Shown one piece after another: positions 8,857 through 18,224 of a DNA stretch of 64,000 nt. The stretch spans positions 138,778 through 202,777 of the forward strand of contig NZ_QTVN01000009.1 in NCBI RefSeq assembly GCF_003460605.1, written 5' to 3'. How positions within the stretch are numbered: the stretch's first letter is position 1; each line of letters begins with the position of its first letter. This DNA comes from Ruminococcus sp. AF31-8BH (GTDB lineage: Bacteria; Bacillota; Clostridia; Lachnospirales; Lachnospiraceae). A program made the position numbers and the translations under genes. Below the pieces are notes generated by a model. It ran no database searches and was not told the DNA's origin. It worked only from the letters and a program-made list of their open reading frames with translations.

Positions 8857-10125
8857 GTGGAAAGTAAAAATGCCATTGAAATAAAGAACCTGTCTAAGAT
8901 GTACAGGCTTTATAATAAACCTTCAGACCGTCTGAAGGATTCCCTCGGCTTTGGGAAAAAGAAACGCTACCGGGAGCATTACGCATTAAGAGATGTAAGC
9001 TTTGATGTGCGCGAGGGAGAATGTGTTGGTATTATCGGAACCAATGGCTCCGGTAAGTCTACCATCCTGAAGATTATTACAGGTGTACTTGCGCCCACTG
9101 CAGGGGAAGTGTCTGTGCATGGAAGGATTTCAGCTCTGCTGGAATTAGGTGCAGGCTTTAACCCGGAATATTCAGGTCTGGAAAATGTGTATCTGAATGG
9201 TACAATGCTTGGATTTTCCCAGAATGAGATTAATGAGCGCCTGGATGAGATCCTTAGTTTTGCAGATATTGGTGACTTTATCCACCAGCCTGTAAAAACC
9301 TATTCAAGCGGTATGTTCGTACGTCTTGCATTTGCAGTGGCCATCAATATTGACCCGGAAATCCTGGTAGTAGACGAAGCTTTGTCTGTAGGAGATGTAT
9401 TTTTCCAGGCGAAGTGCTATCATAAATTCGAGGAATTTAAGAAACAGGGAAAAACAATTTTATTTGTAAGCCATGATCTGGGAAGCGTTTCCAAGTACTG
9501 TGACCGCGTTATCCTGCTGAATCAGGGGGAGAAGCTGGATGAAGGCTCCCCGAAGGCAATGGTAGATATGTACAAGCAGCTTCTGGTACACCAGGATCCA
9601 GTGAAGCAGGCAGAAGATGAGCATACAGCACCTGTAAATTCTGAGACAAACTGGAGAAGTGGTTTTCAGGTGAATCCCAATACTTTGGAGTATGGAGACA
9701 AGCAGGCTGAGATCTGTGATTTTGTAGTTCTGGATTCCAAGGGCCGCCAGAGCAATACCATTGAAAAAGGTTCCCGGTTTAAAATTAAAATGAAGGTTCA
9801 TTTTAACGAAAGCATTCAGCAGCCAATCATGGCCTTTACCTTCAAAAATATCCAGGGAACAGAAATTACCGGAACGAATACCATGTACGAAGGCGTAAAT
9901 GTAGAGAAATCCGCTTCAGGCTGTGAGTGCGTGGTTACTTTTGAACAGGAAATGAATCTGCAGGGGGGAGAATACCTTCTTTCCTTTGGATGTACCGGAT
10001 ATCAGAATGGAGATTTTACCGTATTTCACCGTTTATATGACGCTTGCAACATTACTGTGGTTTCTACCAAGAACACCGTTGGTTTTTATGATATGAATTC
10101 CACAGTATCAGTGGAGGAAGAATAG
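8857..10125 (+). CDS. ABC exporter ATPase with C-terminal Wzt-like substrate-binding domain
   Basis: The N-terminal 250 residues are an ABC ATPase of the polysaccharide export group: Walker A GTNGSGKST at 61-69, signature YSSGM, Walker B ILVVDEAL and switch-His FVSHD. About 170 further residues are rich in beta strands and resemble the Wzt C-terminal domain, which in E. coli O9a binds the modified end of the finished chain. TagH-type ATPases lack that kind of domain. The start is GTG at 8857 with AAAGGA 6 nt before it; an ATG two bases earlier runs into a stop after nine codons. It is followed after 3 bp by a methyltransferase gene. Confidence 0.9.
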   Translation: MESKNAIEIKNLSKMYRLYNKPSDRLKDSLGFGKKKRYREHYALRDVSFDVREGECVGIIGTNGSGKSTILKIITGVLAPTAGEVSVHGRISALLELGAGFNPEYSGLENVYLNGTMLGFSQNEINERLDEILSFADIGDFIHQPVKTYSSGMFVRLAFAVAINIDPEILVVDEALSVGDVFFQAKCYHKFEEFKKQGKTILFVSHDLGSVSKYCDRVILLNQGEKLDEGSPKAMVDMYKQLLVHQDPVKQAEDEHTAPVNSETNWRSGFQVNPNTLEYGDKQAEICDFVVLDSKGRQSNTIEKGSRFKIKMKVHFNESIQQPIMAFTFKNIQGTEITGTNTMYEGVNVEKSASGCECVVTFEQEMNLQGGEYLLSFGCTGYQNGDFTVFHRLYDACNITVVSTKNTVGFYDMNSTVSVEEE

Positions 10126-10128
10126 TAG

Positions 10129-11055
10129 ATGCAGGAAAAAATTGGAAAAGTAACGCTGGACTATGAGTTTTATCCGGGAGAGGACCTGTACAGTGATGGT
10201 CCTGTAGAAGAGGAACTCCTGGAAATTGCCCGCAGTTATGGGGAAGAAGAATTAAATCGTGTAATTGCAGAGAAAAACAGCTGGCCGGTACTTTACCATT
10301 TTTCCCATATCCGTCAGAATATACTGGAGTGGCTTCCAATCCGGAAAACAGACAAGGTTCTGGAAATTGGCTCTGGATGCGGTCCTATTACAGGAGCTTT
10401 GGCAAAGAAAGCCGGAAGCGTAACCTGTATTGATCTGTCCAAAATGCGCAGCACCATTAATGCTTACCGAAATCGAGAATGTGACAATGTAAAGATCATG
10501 GTGGGAAATTTTCAGGATATTGAGGTGAGCCTTACTGAAAAATATGATTATATCACGCTGATTGGCGTGTTCGAATATTCAGAAGGATATATTGGAACTC
10601 ATCAGCCTTATGTGGAAATGCTTCGCCGCATATCCAGACATCTGGAAAAAGACGGAAAGCTGGTCATTGCCATAGAAAATCGTCTGGGACTGAAATACTG
10701 GGCTGGCTGTACCGAAGACCATGTAGGGAAATATTTTGAAGGCATTGAAAATTATCCGGATACGAAAGGGGTAAGAACCTTTTCAAGAAAAGAACTGCAG
10801 GAACTGATCGATGCTGCAGGCAGCTTTCAGACCACCTTCTATTATCCTTATCCGGATTATAAGTTTCCGCTGACCATCTATTCCGATAAACGCCTTCCAA
10901 AAAAGGGAGAACTGAAAGATAATTTCTGTAATTTTGACAGACCCAGGATTCAGCTGTTTAATGAAGAAAGGGTGTATGATTCTTTAGTGGATGCCGGACT
11001 TTTTCCGGAGTTTTCCAATTCGTTTCTGGTGATTGCGAAAAGAGAGGAAGAATAA
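10129..11055 (+). CDS. Class I SAM-dependent methyltransferase, probable polysaccharide chain modifier
   Basis: The 308-residue protein has a Rossmann methyltransferase core. Motif I is VLEIGSGCGPITGAL (about residues 81-95), the acidic end of strand 2 is CIDLS, and motif IV-like ITLIGVFEYS follows. The substrate is not stated by the sequence. It lies 3 bp after the Wzt-like ATPase gene, and its last base is the first base of the next gene, so the three are almost certainly one operon. In the WbdD system a methyltransferase caps the O-antigen chain, and I infer a similar role here. A sugar methyltransferase acting during synthesis is the main alternative. Confidence 0.85.
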   Translation: MQEKIGKVTLDYEFYPGEDLYSDGPVEEELLEIARSYGEEELNRVIAEKNSWPVLYHFSHIRQNILEWLPIRKTDKVLEIGSGCGPITGALAKKAGSVTCIDLSKMRSTINAYRNRECDNVKIMVGNFQDIEVSLTEKYDYITLIGVFEYSEGYIGTHQPYVEMLRRISRHLEKDGKLVIAIENRLGLKYWAGCTEDHVGKYFEGIENYPDTKGVRTFSRKELQELIDAAGSFQTTFYYPYPDYKFPLTIYSDKRLPKKGELKDNFCNFDRPRIQLFNEERVYDSLVDAGLFPEFSNSFLVIAKREEE

Positions 11056-12305
11056 TGGCAGAGATTATTTACAGCAAATATTCCAATGAGAGAAGCAGAC
11101 GTTTTGCCATCCGTACAGATATTCTGGAAGAAAACAAAAAGCGCTGGCTGCAGAAAAAAGCTCTTTACCCGGAAGGAAAAGAGCATATGGACAATCTGGC
11201 TTCCTGGAACAGCAGATTAAATGCTGTGTACGAGAAAGTCCCCTTTGTATGCAATAAATGTGAAATCGTGGAAGATGGCGTGAAATTTGAGTATCTGGAT
11301 GCAGAAAGTCTTTCGGAGCATCTGGACAGCATGCTGCAGAGAGGGGAAATCCAGGCTGCATTTGATCGGCTTGTGGAGTTTTTGAAGCAGGTGCGGCTTG
11401 TATACAGCCAGAAACCATTTGAAGTGACAGCAGAATTTCAGCAGGTATTTGGAAATGTGACATTGCCGTCTCAGCTTATGTGTGCGGAGATTACAAATAT
11501 TGATATAGTTTGTGATAATGTAATGCTTACAGAACCTATCACGCTGCTGGATTATGAATGGACCTTTGAATTTCCGGTACCCTGTGAATATGTTCTGTAT
11601 CGGATCATTCACTATTATATTCAGACAAACAGTATCCGGACACCTTTAAATGAAGAGAAGCTTTATCAGGAGCTGGGAATCAGTGAAGCTCTGCAGAGCT
11701 CATTTGCTCAGATGGAGAAAGCTTTTCAGGGATATATCACAGGCAGTCATGTTCCCATGCGTGAAATGTATGGAGTGATGACGCCTGGAATGAGTTCATT
11801 TTCTGTGGAGACTACAGGACTGCTGCAGGTGTATTTCGGCGATGAAGAGGGCAGGTACTATGAACCGTTTTCCGCGAAGCGTCCAATTATGACACGCCAT
11901 GCGGACTACACAATTGATCTGCCTCCAGAGTGCCGCAAAATACGAATTGATCCAGGTGACCAGCCCTGTATGGTTCACATAAAGAAACTGGCATTTGACG
12001 GACAGACTGCATCTATGGATGAAGCAGAAGTTCCGGACGGTTTTATCCATGGCAGCTGGGCCTTGATATCCAGGCCGGATCCCCACATAAAAGACATTGC
12101 CGTACCCCAGGGTGCGAAGCAATTGACCATGCAGCTGGAAATCTATCTGGAAAATCAGGATATGCTGGCGTGCCTGCAGGATCTGCAAAAGGAGAACGCA
12201 AGGTTAAATGATCTTGTAGAACAGCGGACCAGGGAACTGGAAGAGAAAAACAAACCCATGCTTCAGATGGTATATGAGAAGGTTATGGAAAAGAAAGGGA
12301 AATAA
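11055..12305 (+). CDS. Kinase-like protein with C-terminal coiled coil (WbdD kinase-domain-like)
   Basis: This 416-residue protein has no obvious standard annotation. Its centre reads NIDIVCDNVML (Asp150, Asn155) followed by LLDYEW (Asp166). This matches the catalytic loop and metal-binding motif of APH/eukaryotic-like kinases (H-x-D-x4-N, then I/L-D-F/Y-E), with His replaced by Asn. WLQKKAL (residues 31-37) could supply the ATP-binding Lys. Residues 370-405 are heptad-like (DLQKENARLNDLVEQRTREL), a probable coiled coil. Gene order is exporter ATPase, methyltransferase, this gene, glycosyltransferase. Methyltransferase plus kinase plus coiled coil is the domain order of WbdD, here split in two genes. 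The kinase assignment is from motifs only. Confidence 0.65.
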   Translation: MAEIIYSKYSNERSRRFAIRTDILEENKKRWLQKKALYPEGKEHMDNLASWNSRLNAVYEKVPFVCNKCEIVEDGVKFEYLDAESLSEHLDSMLQRGEIQAAFDRLVEFLKQVRLVYSQKPFEVTAEFQQVFGNVTLPSQLMCAEITNIDIVCDNVMLTEPITLLDYEWTFEFPVPCEYVLYRIIHYYIQTNSIRTPLNEEKLYQELGISEALQSSFAQMEKAFQGYITGSHVPMREMYGVMTPGMSSFSVETTGLLQVYFGDEEGRYYEPFSAKRPIMTRHADYTIDLPPECRKIRIDPGDQPCMVHIKKLAFDGQTASMDEAEVPDGFIHGSWALISRPDPHIKDIAVPQGAKQLTMQLEIYLENQDMLACLQDLQKENARLNDLVEQRTRELEEKNKPMLQMVYEKVMEKKGK

Positions 12306-12306
12306 C

Positions 12307-14784
12307 ATGAGTCAAAAAGTATTGCTGGTAGAGAAAGAACGCTTTCTTCTGGATGACAGTAAAAAATATATGATTACCGGCATTATTTCGAAAGAAGATC
12401 AGATTGAAAGCTTTCTTGATGGAAAACTTCTTCCATCAGAGGTACAGGAACGAATCGTTTTATCTCCCAGGGAACGAACCCTGGATGAGCAGTTTCCAGG
12501 GGGCAAATGGGCAGATGTATTTCTAACCTTGCCGGAAGATCTGAAGAAGCATAAGGTTATTAAGGTTTATGCTGTAAATGGAAAGCAGAGACGTCTGTGG
12601 TATAAGTCCAATGTTCTGGAAATTGCCAGGAAGCAGGGCAGGCCGCAGTTCTTTCTGGATGCCGAGATTTTTGCACCCCAGGAAAATGCAGTAGGTCTTG
12701 GAGGCTGGGCAGTAGCCAGAACACCTTTGCAGTACAGAGCCTACGATGAAAATAAAAAACCACTGAAAATCAAGGTGAAACGCTGCATCAGAATGGATGT
12801 AGCAGAGATGTACCGGGAATGGCCTATTGAGAAGGAATGCGGCTTTTCCATTCGCATCGAGAATGTGACAGGAAAAAAAGTTTACTTTGTGATAAAGGAC
12901 CAGGAAGGAAACAAGACGGTTTACCAGATCGGAACCACTCCTATCAGTAAATTTGTGGGAAAACTTGGCACCTACAGCAAAAAAGCTGCTGTATATTACC
13001 GTGCCCACGGTGCTGTTCCAATGGCAAAAAAATGCATCGAACGCTTAAGGACGCCGAAGCAGAAGGATGGAATGTATGAGACCTGGCTGAAAGAAAATAA
13101 AGTTACCCGTCAGGAGTTAAACAGACAGAGAAAGCGGGTTTTTAAAGAGAACATCAAATTCAGCATTGTTGTTCCGCTGTATAAGACGGATGAATATTTG
13201 CTGAAGTCTCTGGTGGATTCCGTTCTTGCCCAGACCTACAGCAACTGGGAACTGTGTCTTTCCGATGGCAGCGGCCCGGATTCTCCGATCAAAAATCTTC
13301 TGAAAGAATATGAGAAAAAGGATTCCCGAATCCGTGTGGTATATAATGAAAAACAGCTGAGAATTTCAGACAATACCAATGCGGCAATTGGAATCGCAAC
13401 AGGCAATTATATTACTTTTTCTGATCATGACGACACTTTGGCAGAAGAGGCGCTCTATCAGATGGCAGCTGAGATTGAGAGCCATCCAGAAGCAGAGTTA
13501 TTATATTCCGATGAAGACATTATTGATATCAAGGGAAAACGTCTGTATCCTCATTTTAAGCCGGACTTTAATCCGGACTACCTGCATTGTGTTAATTACA
13601 TCTGTCATCTTGTGGTTGTGAAGAGAACCCTTCTTGATAAGGTTGGCCTTCTGCAGGGAGAATATGATGGTTCCCAGGACTATGATTTCCTGCTGCGCTG
13701 TACCGAACATACACAGAATATCCGACATATTCCCAAGCTCCTTTATCACTGGAGAAGCCATGAGGGCTCTACCGCAGGGAATCCGGATGACAAGCCATAT
13801 GCAGTGATTGCCGGTGAGAAGGCTTTGACAGAGCATTATAAGCGTATGGGAATTGATGCAGTCGTAGAATATACAGGAAATCCTGTTGTTTTCCGAAGCT
13901 ATTTTGCCATAAAGGGAAATCCAAAGGTCTCTATTCTGATTCCCAATAAGGATCACACTGCAGATCTGGAGAAATGCGTGACCTCCATTATGGAAAAAAG
14001 CACATGGAAAAATTTTGAGATTATTGTAATTGAAAATAACAGCGAGGAAGAGAAAACCTTCTGTTATTATGAAGAACTTGAGAAGCGGTATTCAGAAGTA
14101 AAGGTGGTTAAATGGGATGGCCCCTTTAATTATTCCGCGATCAATAATTTTGGTGCACAGTATGCAGAGGGAGAATTCCTGCTGCTTCTGAACAATGATA
14201 CGGAAGTCATCACTCCGCAGTGGCTGGAGAATCTTATGGGATACTGCCAGCGGGAGGATGTGGCTATCGTTGGAGCCAAGCTTCTGTATCCGGACAATAC
14301 GGTACAGCATGCAGGCGTGGTTGTGGGAATTGCAGGTTTTGCAGGACATATTCTTACAGGTTACGACAGAAATGCAATGGGATATTTATGGCGTCTTGGA
14401 GTTGCCCAGGATGAAAGTGCGGTAACCGGAGCCTGCCTCATGGTGAAACGGTCTGTTTTTGACCAGCTTCATGGACTGGATGAAAGCTTTACTGTGGCAT
14501 TAAATGACATTGATTTCTGTCTGAGAGCCAGAGCACTTGGTAAATTAGTTGTGTTCACTCCCGAGGCATGCCTTTATCATTATGAGTCCAAATCACGCGG
14601 TATGGAAAATACCGAGGAAAAACAGCAGCGCTTTAAAAAGGAAATCAGCCATTTCCGCGAACGCCATGCAGAGTTCCTGAAAAAAGGAGATCCCTACTAC
14701 AATCCGAATCTTAGCCTTGTACGTGGGGACTGCACCTTTCGTATGGAATCCGAGAAGAAAATCGAAGCGGATTTTGGAAAATAA
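12307..14784 (+). CDS. Large glycosyltransferase with two GT2 domains
   Basis: The 825-residue protein starts with about 280 residues of unrecognised, partly beta-rich sequence. Two GT-A (GT2) domains follow. The first begins at about 283 (KFSIVVPLYK) and has the metal-binding SDHDD. The second begins at about 539 (KVSILIPNKD) and has LLLNNDTEV. Such double enzymes usually build repeating disaccharides or rhamnans. The ATG at 12307 has AAGGGA upstream; an in-frame ATG at 12274 lies inside the previous gene and lacks a ribosome site. A bidirectional terminator follows, so this gene closes the rfbC operon. Its two GT domains are strikingly similar to those of the protein at 16344. Confidence 0.9.
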   Translation: MSQKVLLVEKERFLLDDSKKYMITGIISKEDQIESFLDGKLLPSEVQERIVLSPRERTLDEQFPGGKWADVFLTLPEDLKKHKVIKVYAVNGKQRRLWYKSNVLEIARKQGRPQFFLDAEIFAPQENAVGLGGWAVARTPLQYRAYDENKKPLKIKVKRCIRMDVAEMYREWPIEKECGFSIRIENVTGKKVYFVIKDQEGNKTVYQIGTTPISKFVGKLGTYSKKAAVYYRAHGAVPMAKKCIERLRTPKQKDGMYETWLKENKVTRQELNRQRKRVFKENIKFSIVVPLYKTDEYLLKSLVDSVLAQTYSNWELCLSDGSGPDSPIKNLLKEYEKKDSRIRVVYNEKQLRISDNTNAAIGIATGNYITFSDHDDTLAEEALYQMAAEIESHPEAELLYSDEDIIDIKGKRLYPHFKPDFNPDYLHCVNYICHLVVVKRTLLDKVGLLQGEYDGSQDYDFLLRCTEHTQNIRHIPKLLYHWRSHEGSTAGNPDDKPYAVIAGEKALTEHYKRMGIDAVVEYTGNPVVFRSYFAIKGNPKVSILIPNKDHTADLEKCVTSIMEKSTWKNFEIIVIENNSEEEKTFCYYEELEKRYSEVKVVKWDGPFNYSAINNFGAQYAEGEFLLLLNNDTEVITPQWLENLMGYCQREDVAIVGAKLLYPDNTVQHAGVVVGIAGFAGHILTGYDRNAMGYLWRLGVAQDESAVTGACLMVKRSVFDQLHGLDESFTVALNDIDFCLRARALGKLVVFTPEACLYHYESKSRGMENTEEKQQRFKKEISHFRERHAEFLKKGDPYYNPNLSLVRGDCTFRMESEKKIEADFGK

Positions 14785-14821
14785 TGAAATAATCATTGAA
14801 ACCGAAATCCCTGGCAGCAAT

Positions 14822-14874
14822 AAAAAATCAGCCTGAGCAGATGCACAATAGCATCCTGCTCGGGCTGATTTTTT
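14822..14874. terminator. Bidirectional terminator between convergent genes
   Basis: A long stem (AATCAGCC, a T/G pair, GAGCAG, against CTGCTC, GGCTGATT) has A6 on one side and T6 on the other, so it can stop transcription on both strands. It separates the glycosyltransferase (+) from the carboxypeptidase (-). Confidence 0.88.
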
Positions 14875-14880
14875 GATAGG

Positions 14881-16137
14881 TTAAGATTTCACGACCTTAA
14901 CAATTCTCCAGATAAAGAAAATAAGAAGAATAAGGAAAGCTCCGGCAATCACATAATAAGGAATGTAAGTGTGTGCCTCCGAATATTCTCTGGCGGCCTG
15001 CATATTCTGTTCACCTTCCTGAACAGATGCAGTGTCCTGTGCCTGTGTCACCTCAAGGACAGCTGATCCCACAGCCGCTCCGTTAAACAGATAAGTGCGG
15101 TCGATCTCATCGCCGTTCTGTGTATCTTCTGTAGTCAGGCTGTCTTCTGCAGTGCCGTTGGGGACGACCACATCTCCGCCGGAGATAATACTGAAATCAC
15201 TGTCTCCAAGAGAAAGCAGCTGGAACTGATCGAATCCGTAATTCAAAATGGAGGCCGCATCCGGTGCGGTCTGTCCGGAAGCACCCTTCAAAACAACGCT
15301 GATCAGTGTCATGCCGTCTCGCTGGGCTGCGCACACCAGTGTGCTGCCGGAGGCCTCTGTATAGCCCTCTTTTCCTCCTATGCAGCCCTCATAGAAACCA
15401 GTGCTTGCGGTATCGGTCATGGTAAACTTACTGGTCAGATTACGGTCAGCGGCTTTATTAGTAGCCGGGATGGTATAGCTGGTGGCTGCTGCAATAGTGC
15501 GGAAGGATTCGCTCTGGATGGCAGCCTGCATGATCAGTGCCATATCGTGGGCTGTGGTATGCTGATTGTCATCGGGAAGTCCGGTGGGATTGGTAAAAAC
15601 GGTATTGGTGCAGCCAAGCTCCTGGGCACGGCTGTTCATCATCTGTACAAAATTATCTACAGAACCTCCCACATGCTCTGCAATCTGCAAAGCGATATCA
15701 TTGGCAGAGGCTACCATGATGGCGTACAGACACTGCTCCACAGTGAAAACCTCATCCACCTGGGAGGAGATGCTGGCACCTCCATCGGTAACTCCGGAAA
15801 CTCCGGTAGCGGTCATTGTAACCTGATCGGTCAGCTGTGCATTTTCAAGAGCAAGAAGGCAGGTCATGATCTTCACCGTGCTTCCCGGGAAAAGCACTTC
15901 ATCTGCATTCTTGGAATAGAGCACCGTATTGGTGGAATTCTCCATCACTACAGCTGCCTCTGAGGAAATATCGGAGGCCTGAGGCCATCCGGAAATAGAA
16001 TTGGTGGTGATTCCACCGGCTGCATCAGTGGTCTGGGTCTGATCTGCCTCTTCCGCCATAACCGGTACCTGGCCAAGAAGGGAAGCGGAAAGTCCAAGAA
16101 CCATAAGTGCTGACAGTATCTTTGGCTTTTTCATCAT
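14881..16137 (-). CDS. D-alanyl-D-alanine carboxypeptidase (PBP5/6 type)
   Basis: The enzyme trims the terminal D-Ala of peptidoglycan stem peptides. The 418-residue protein has a signal peptide (1-28), the serine nucleophile motif STVK at 86-89 and SAN at 144-146. The third motif, normally KTG, reads KEG at 256-258 (GGKEGYT). A C-terminal membrane helix (about 390-412) and basic tail anchor it. Two ATG codons are adjacent; AGGAG is 8 nt before the first. It stands alone on the minus strand, between two polysaccharide operons, and would be transcribed separately. The KEG variant is unusual against the textbook motif but may be normal in clostridial members. Confidence 0.9.
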   Translation of the reverse strand: MMKKPKILSALMVLGLSASLLGQVPVMAEEADQTQTTDAAGGITTNSISGWPQASDISSEAAVVMENSTNTVLYSKNADEVLFPGSTVKIMTCLLALENAQLTDQVTMTATGVSGVTDGGASISSQVDEVFTVEQCLYAIMVASANDIALQIAEHVGGSVDNFVQMMNSRAQELGCTNTVFTNPTGLPDDNQHTTAHDMALIMQAAIQSESFRTIAAATSYTIPATNKAADRNLTSKFTMTDTASTGFYEGCIGGKEGYTEASGSTLVCAAQRDGMTLISVVLKGASGQTAPDAASILNYGFDQFQLLSLGDSDFSIISGGDVVVPNGTAEDSLTTEDTQNGDEIDRTYLFNGAAVGSAVLEVTQAQDTASVQEGEQNMQAAREYSEAHTYIPYYVIAGAFLILLIFFIWRIVKVVKS

Positions 16138-16283
16138 ATAATAAACTCCTGTGCGAAAATAAACTTAATAAAATTATAACATATCCTATAGTTTCCCTGT
16201 AAAATAAGAAAATATAAGTACTGGTTATGGATACAATCATATCCTAAAAGCCAGGTTAATTCAACCTTTCTTTTACGCCTTCC

Positions 16284-16312
16284 TTGCAAATTTGTTTCTT
16301 CAATGTTAAAAT
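16284..16312 (+). promoter_or_regulatory. Probable promoter of the second glycosyltransferase operon
   Basis: TTGCAA at 16284-16289 and TAAAAT at 16307-16312 are spaced 17 bp apart, about 30 bp before the start codon at 16344. An alternative TATAAT at 16322 has no good -35. Confidence 0.5.
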
Positions 16313-16343
16313 AGGGGCAATTATAATAGAAAAGGATTTTGGT

Positions 16344-18215
16344 ATGAGTGAAAAAAGCGGATCAGAAGGACGGATCCAGTGGTCCCGTTTCTTCAAAAAA
16401 TTATCTCCATATATGATCCAGAAGGGACTTTTATATCTGCGGCATTATGGCCTGAAGGAATTCTGGATCCGGCTCCATGAGCGGTTTGAGCCGGAGAAGA
16501 TTCCATATGGTCCCTGGTATGAGGCGTATGCGCCTGACCAGACGGTCCTTGACAAACAGAGAAAGAAAAAGTTTGTTTATGCGCCCCTTATCAGCGTGGT
16601 AGTTCCTGCGTATCGGACTCCGCAGCTGTTTTTGAAGCAGATGATAGATTCTCTTATAGCCCAGACCTATGAGAACTGGGAGCTGTGCATTGCCAACGGA
16701 AGCCCGGAAGAGGAATCCATGAGAAAGACTCTGGAAGAGTACAGCAGTAAAGACAGTCGCATCCGTTGGATGGATCTGAATGAGAATAAGGGAATTGCAG
16801 AGAATACAAATGCGGCATTTTCCATGGCGAAGGGAGAGTTTGTGGGGCTTCTGGACCATGATGACCTTCTTTCTCCCAATACCCTGTATGAGATCGTGAA
16901 TGCACTGAATGAGCATGAACAGGCAGATGCAGTGTATACAGATGAGGATAAGGTGACGGCTGAACTGGACGAGCATTTTCAGCCTCACTTAAAGCCTGAT
17001 TTTAACATCGATCTTCTTCGCTCCAACAATTATATCTGTCACTTTTTTGTTGTGAGACGGCAGCTTGTGGAAGAAGTGGGAGGCTTTCGCCGTGAGTTCG
17101 ACGGTGCGCAGGATTACGATTTTATTTTCCGCTGTGTGGAAAAAGCCCGTGAGGTTGTGCATGTGCCGGAGATTTTGTATCACTGGCGTACCCATAAGGC
17201 ATCTACCGCAGATAATCCTGCAAGCAAGATGTATGCTTTTGAAGCCGGCAGGCGTGCGATTGAGGCCCATCTTGAGCGTACCGGGGTGAAAGGAACAGTC
17301 AGCCATACTGCAGACCTTGGTTTTTATCGTGTGAAATATCCGGTACAGGGACATCCTCTTGTTTCCATTATCATTCCCAATAAGGATGAGAAGGAGACTC
17401 TGGAGAACTGTCTGGAATCCATTCGGAAAAACACTCTTTACGACAACTACGAAATCATTATTGTGGAGAACAACAGTACCACAGATGAGATTTTTGAATA
17501 TTATAAGAAGATTTCTGCAGATCCAAGAATCCACCTGATCTGCTGGAAAAAGGAATTCAACTATTCTGCCATCAATAATTTCGGCGTGAAAAATGCCAGA
17601 GGCGAGTATCTGTTATTCCTGAACAACGATGTGACCGTGATCACAGAGGATTGGCTGGGTGAGATGCTTGGCGTATGCCAGCGAAGAGAAGTAGGAGCTG
17701 TAGGCGTGAAGCTTCTTTACCCGGATAATACCATTCAGCATGCTGGCTGTGTGGTTGGAATTGGCGGGATTGCAGGCCATATGTTCGTGGACATGCCTGC
17801 AGAGCGCACTGGATACCTTCATAAGGCTTCTATTTTGCAGGACATGAGTGCTGTAACTGCCGCCTGCATGATGATGAAGCGCAGTGCTTTTGACAAGGCC
17901 GGCGGATTTACCGAGCAGCTGGCTGTGGCATTCAACGATGTGGATCTTTGCCTGAAAGCGGGAAAAGCAGGTTATCTGGTGGTATATGACCCTTATGTGA
18001 AGCTTTACCATATGGAGTCCAAGACCAGGGGAGCTGAGGATGATGATGCCAAGATCCGCCGTTTTCAGAGAGAAATTGAGTATATGAGAAGCAATTGGAT
18101 AGGGATTCTGAAGAATGGAGACCCTAATTATAACAAGAATCTTTCTCTGACCAAATGGAATTATTCCCTGAGACCGATTCCGGGTATGTCCGGCAAAAAT
18201 GACGAGAAAGACTAA
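16344..18215 (+). CDS. Glycosyltransferase with two GT2 domains
   Basis: The 623-residue protein has a GT2 domain from about residue 82 (PLISVVVPAYR, metal site LDHDD). A second runs from about residue 337 (PLVSIIIPNKD, LFLNNDVTV). The C-terminal parts of both (for example LLYPDNTIQHAG and YHMESKTRG) closely resemble the 825-residue enzyme at 12307, so the two are paralogues that differ mainly in their N-terminal extension. The ATG at 16344 has AAAAGGA 8 nt upstream; an upstream in-frame ATG at 16284 has no ribosome site and overlaps the promoter. The next glycosyltransferase begins 9 bp later. Confidence 0.9.
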   Translation: MSEKSGSEGRIQWSRFFKKLSPYMIQKGLLYLRHYGLKEFWIRLHERFEPEKIPYGPWYEAYAPDQTVLDKQRKKKFVYAPLISVVVPAYRTPQLFLKQMIDSLIAQTYENWELCIANGSPEEESMRKTLEEYSSKDSRIRWMDLNENKGIAENTNAAFSMAKGEFVGLLDHDDLLSPNTLYEIVNALNEHEQADAVYTDEDKVTAELDEHFQPHLKPDFNIDLLRSNNYICHFFVVRRQLVEEVGGFRREFDGAQDYDFIFRCVEKAREVVHVPEILYHWRTHKASTADNPASKMYAFEAGRRAIEAHLERTGVKGTVSHTADLGFYRVKYPVQGHPLVSIIIPNKDEKETLENCLESIRKNTLYDNYEIIIVENNSTTDEIFEYYKKISADPRIHLICWKKEFNYSAINNFGVKNARGEYLLFLNNDVTVITEDWLGEMLGVCQRREVGAVGVKLLYPDNTIQHAGCVVGIGGIAGHMFVDMPAERTGYLHKASILQDMSAVTAACMMMKRSAFDKAGGFTEQLAVAFNDVDLCLKAGKAGYLVVYDPYVKLYHMESKTRGAEDDDAKIRRFQREIEYMRSNWIGILKNGDPNYNKNLSLTKWNYSLRPIPGMSGKNDEKD

Positions 18216-18224
18216 GGAGAAATT

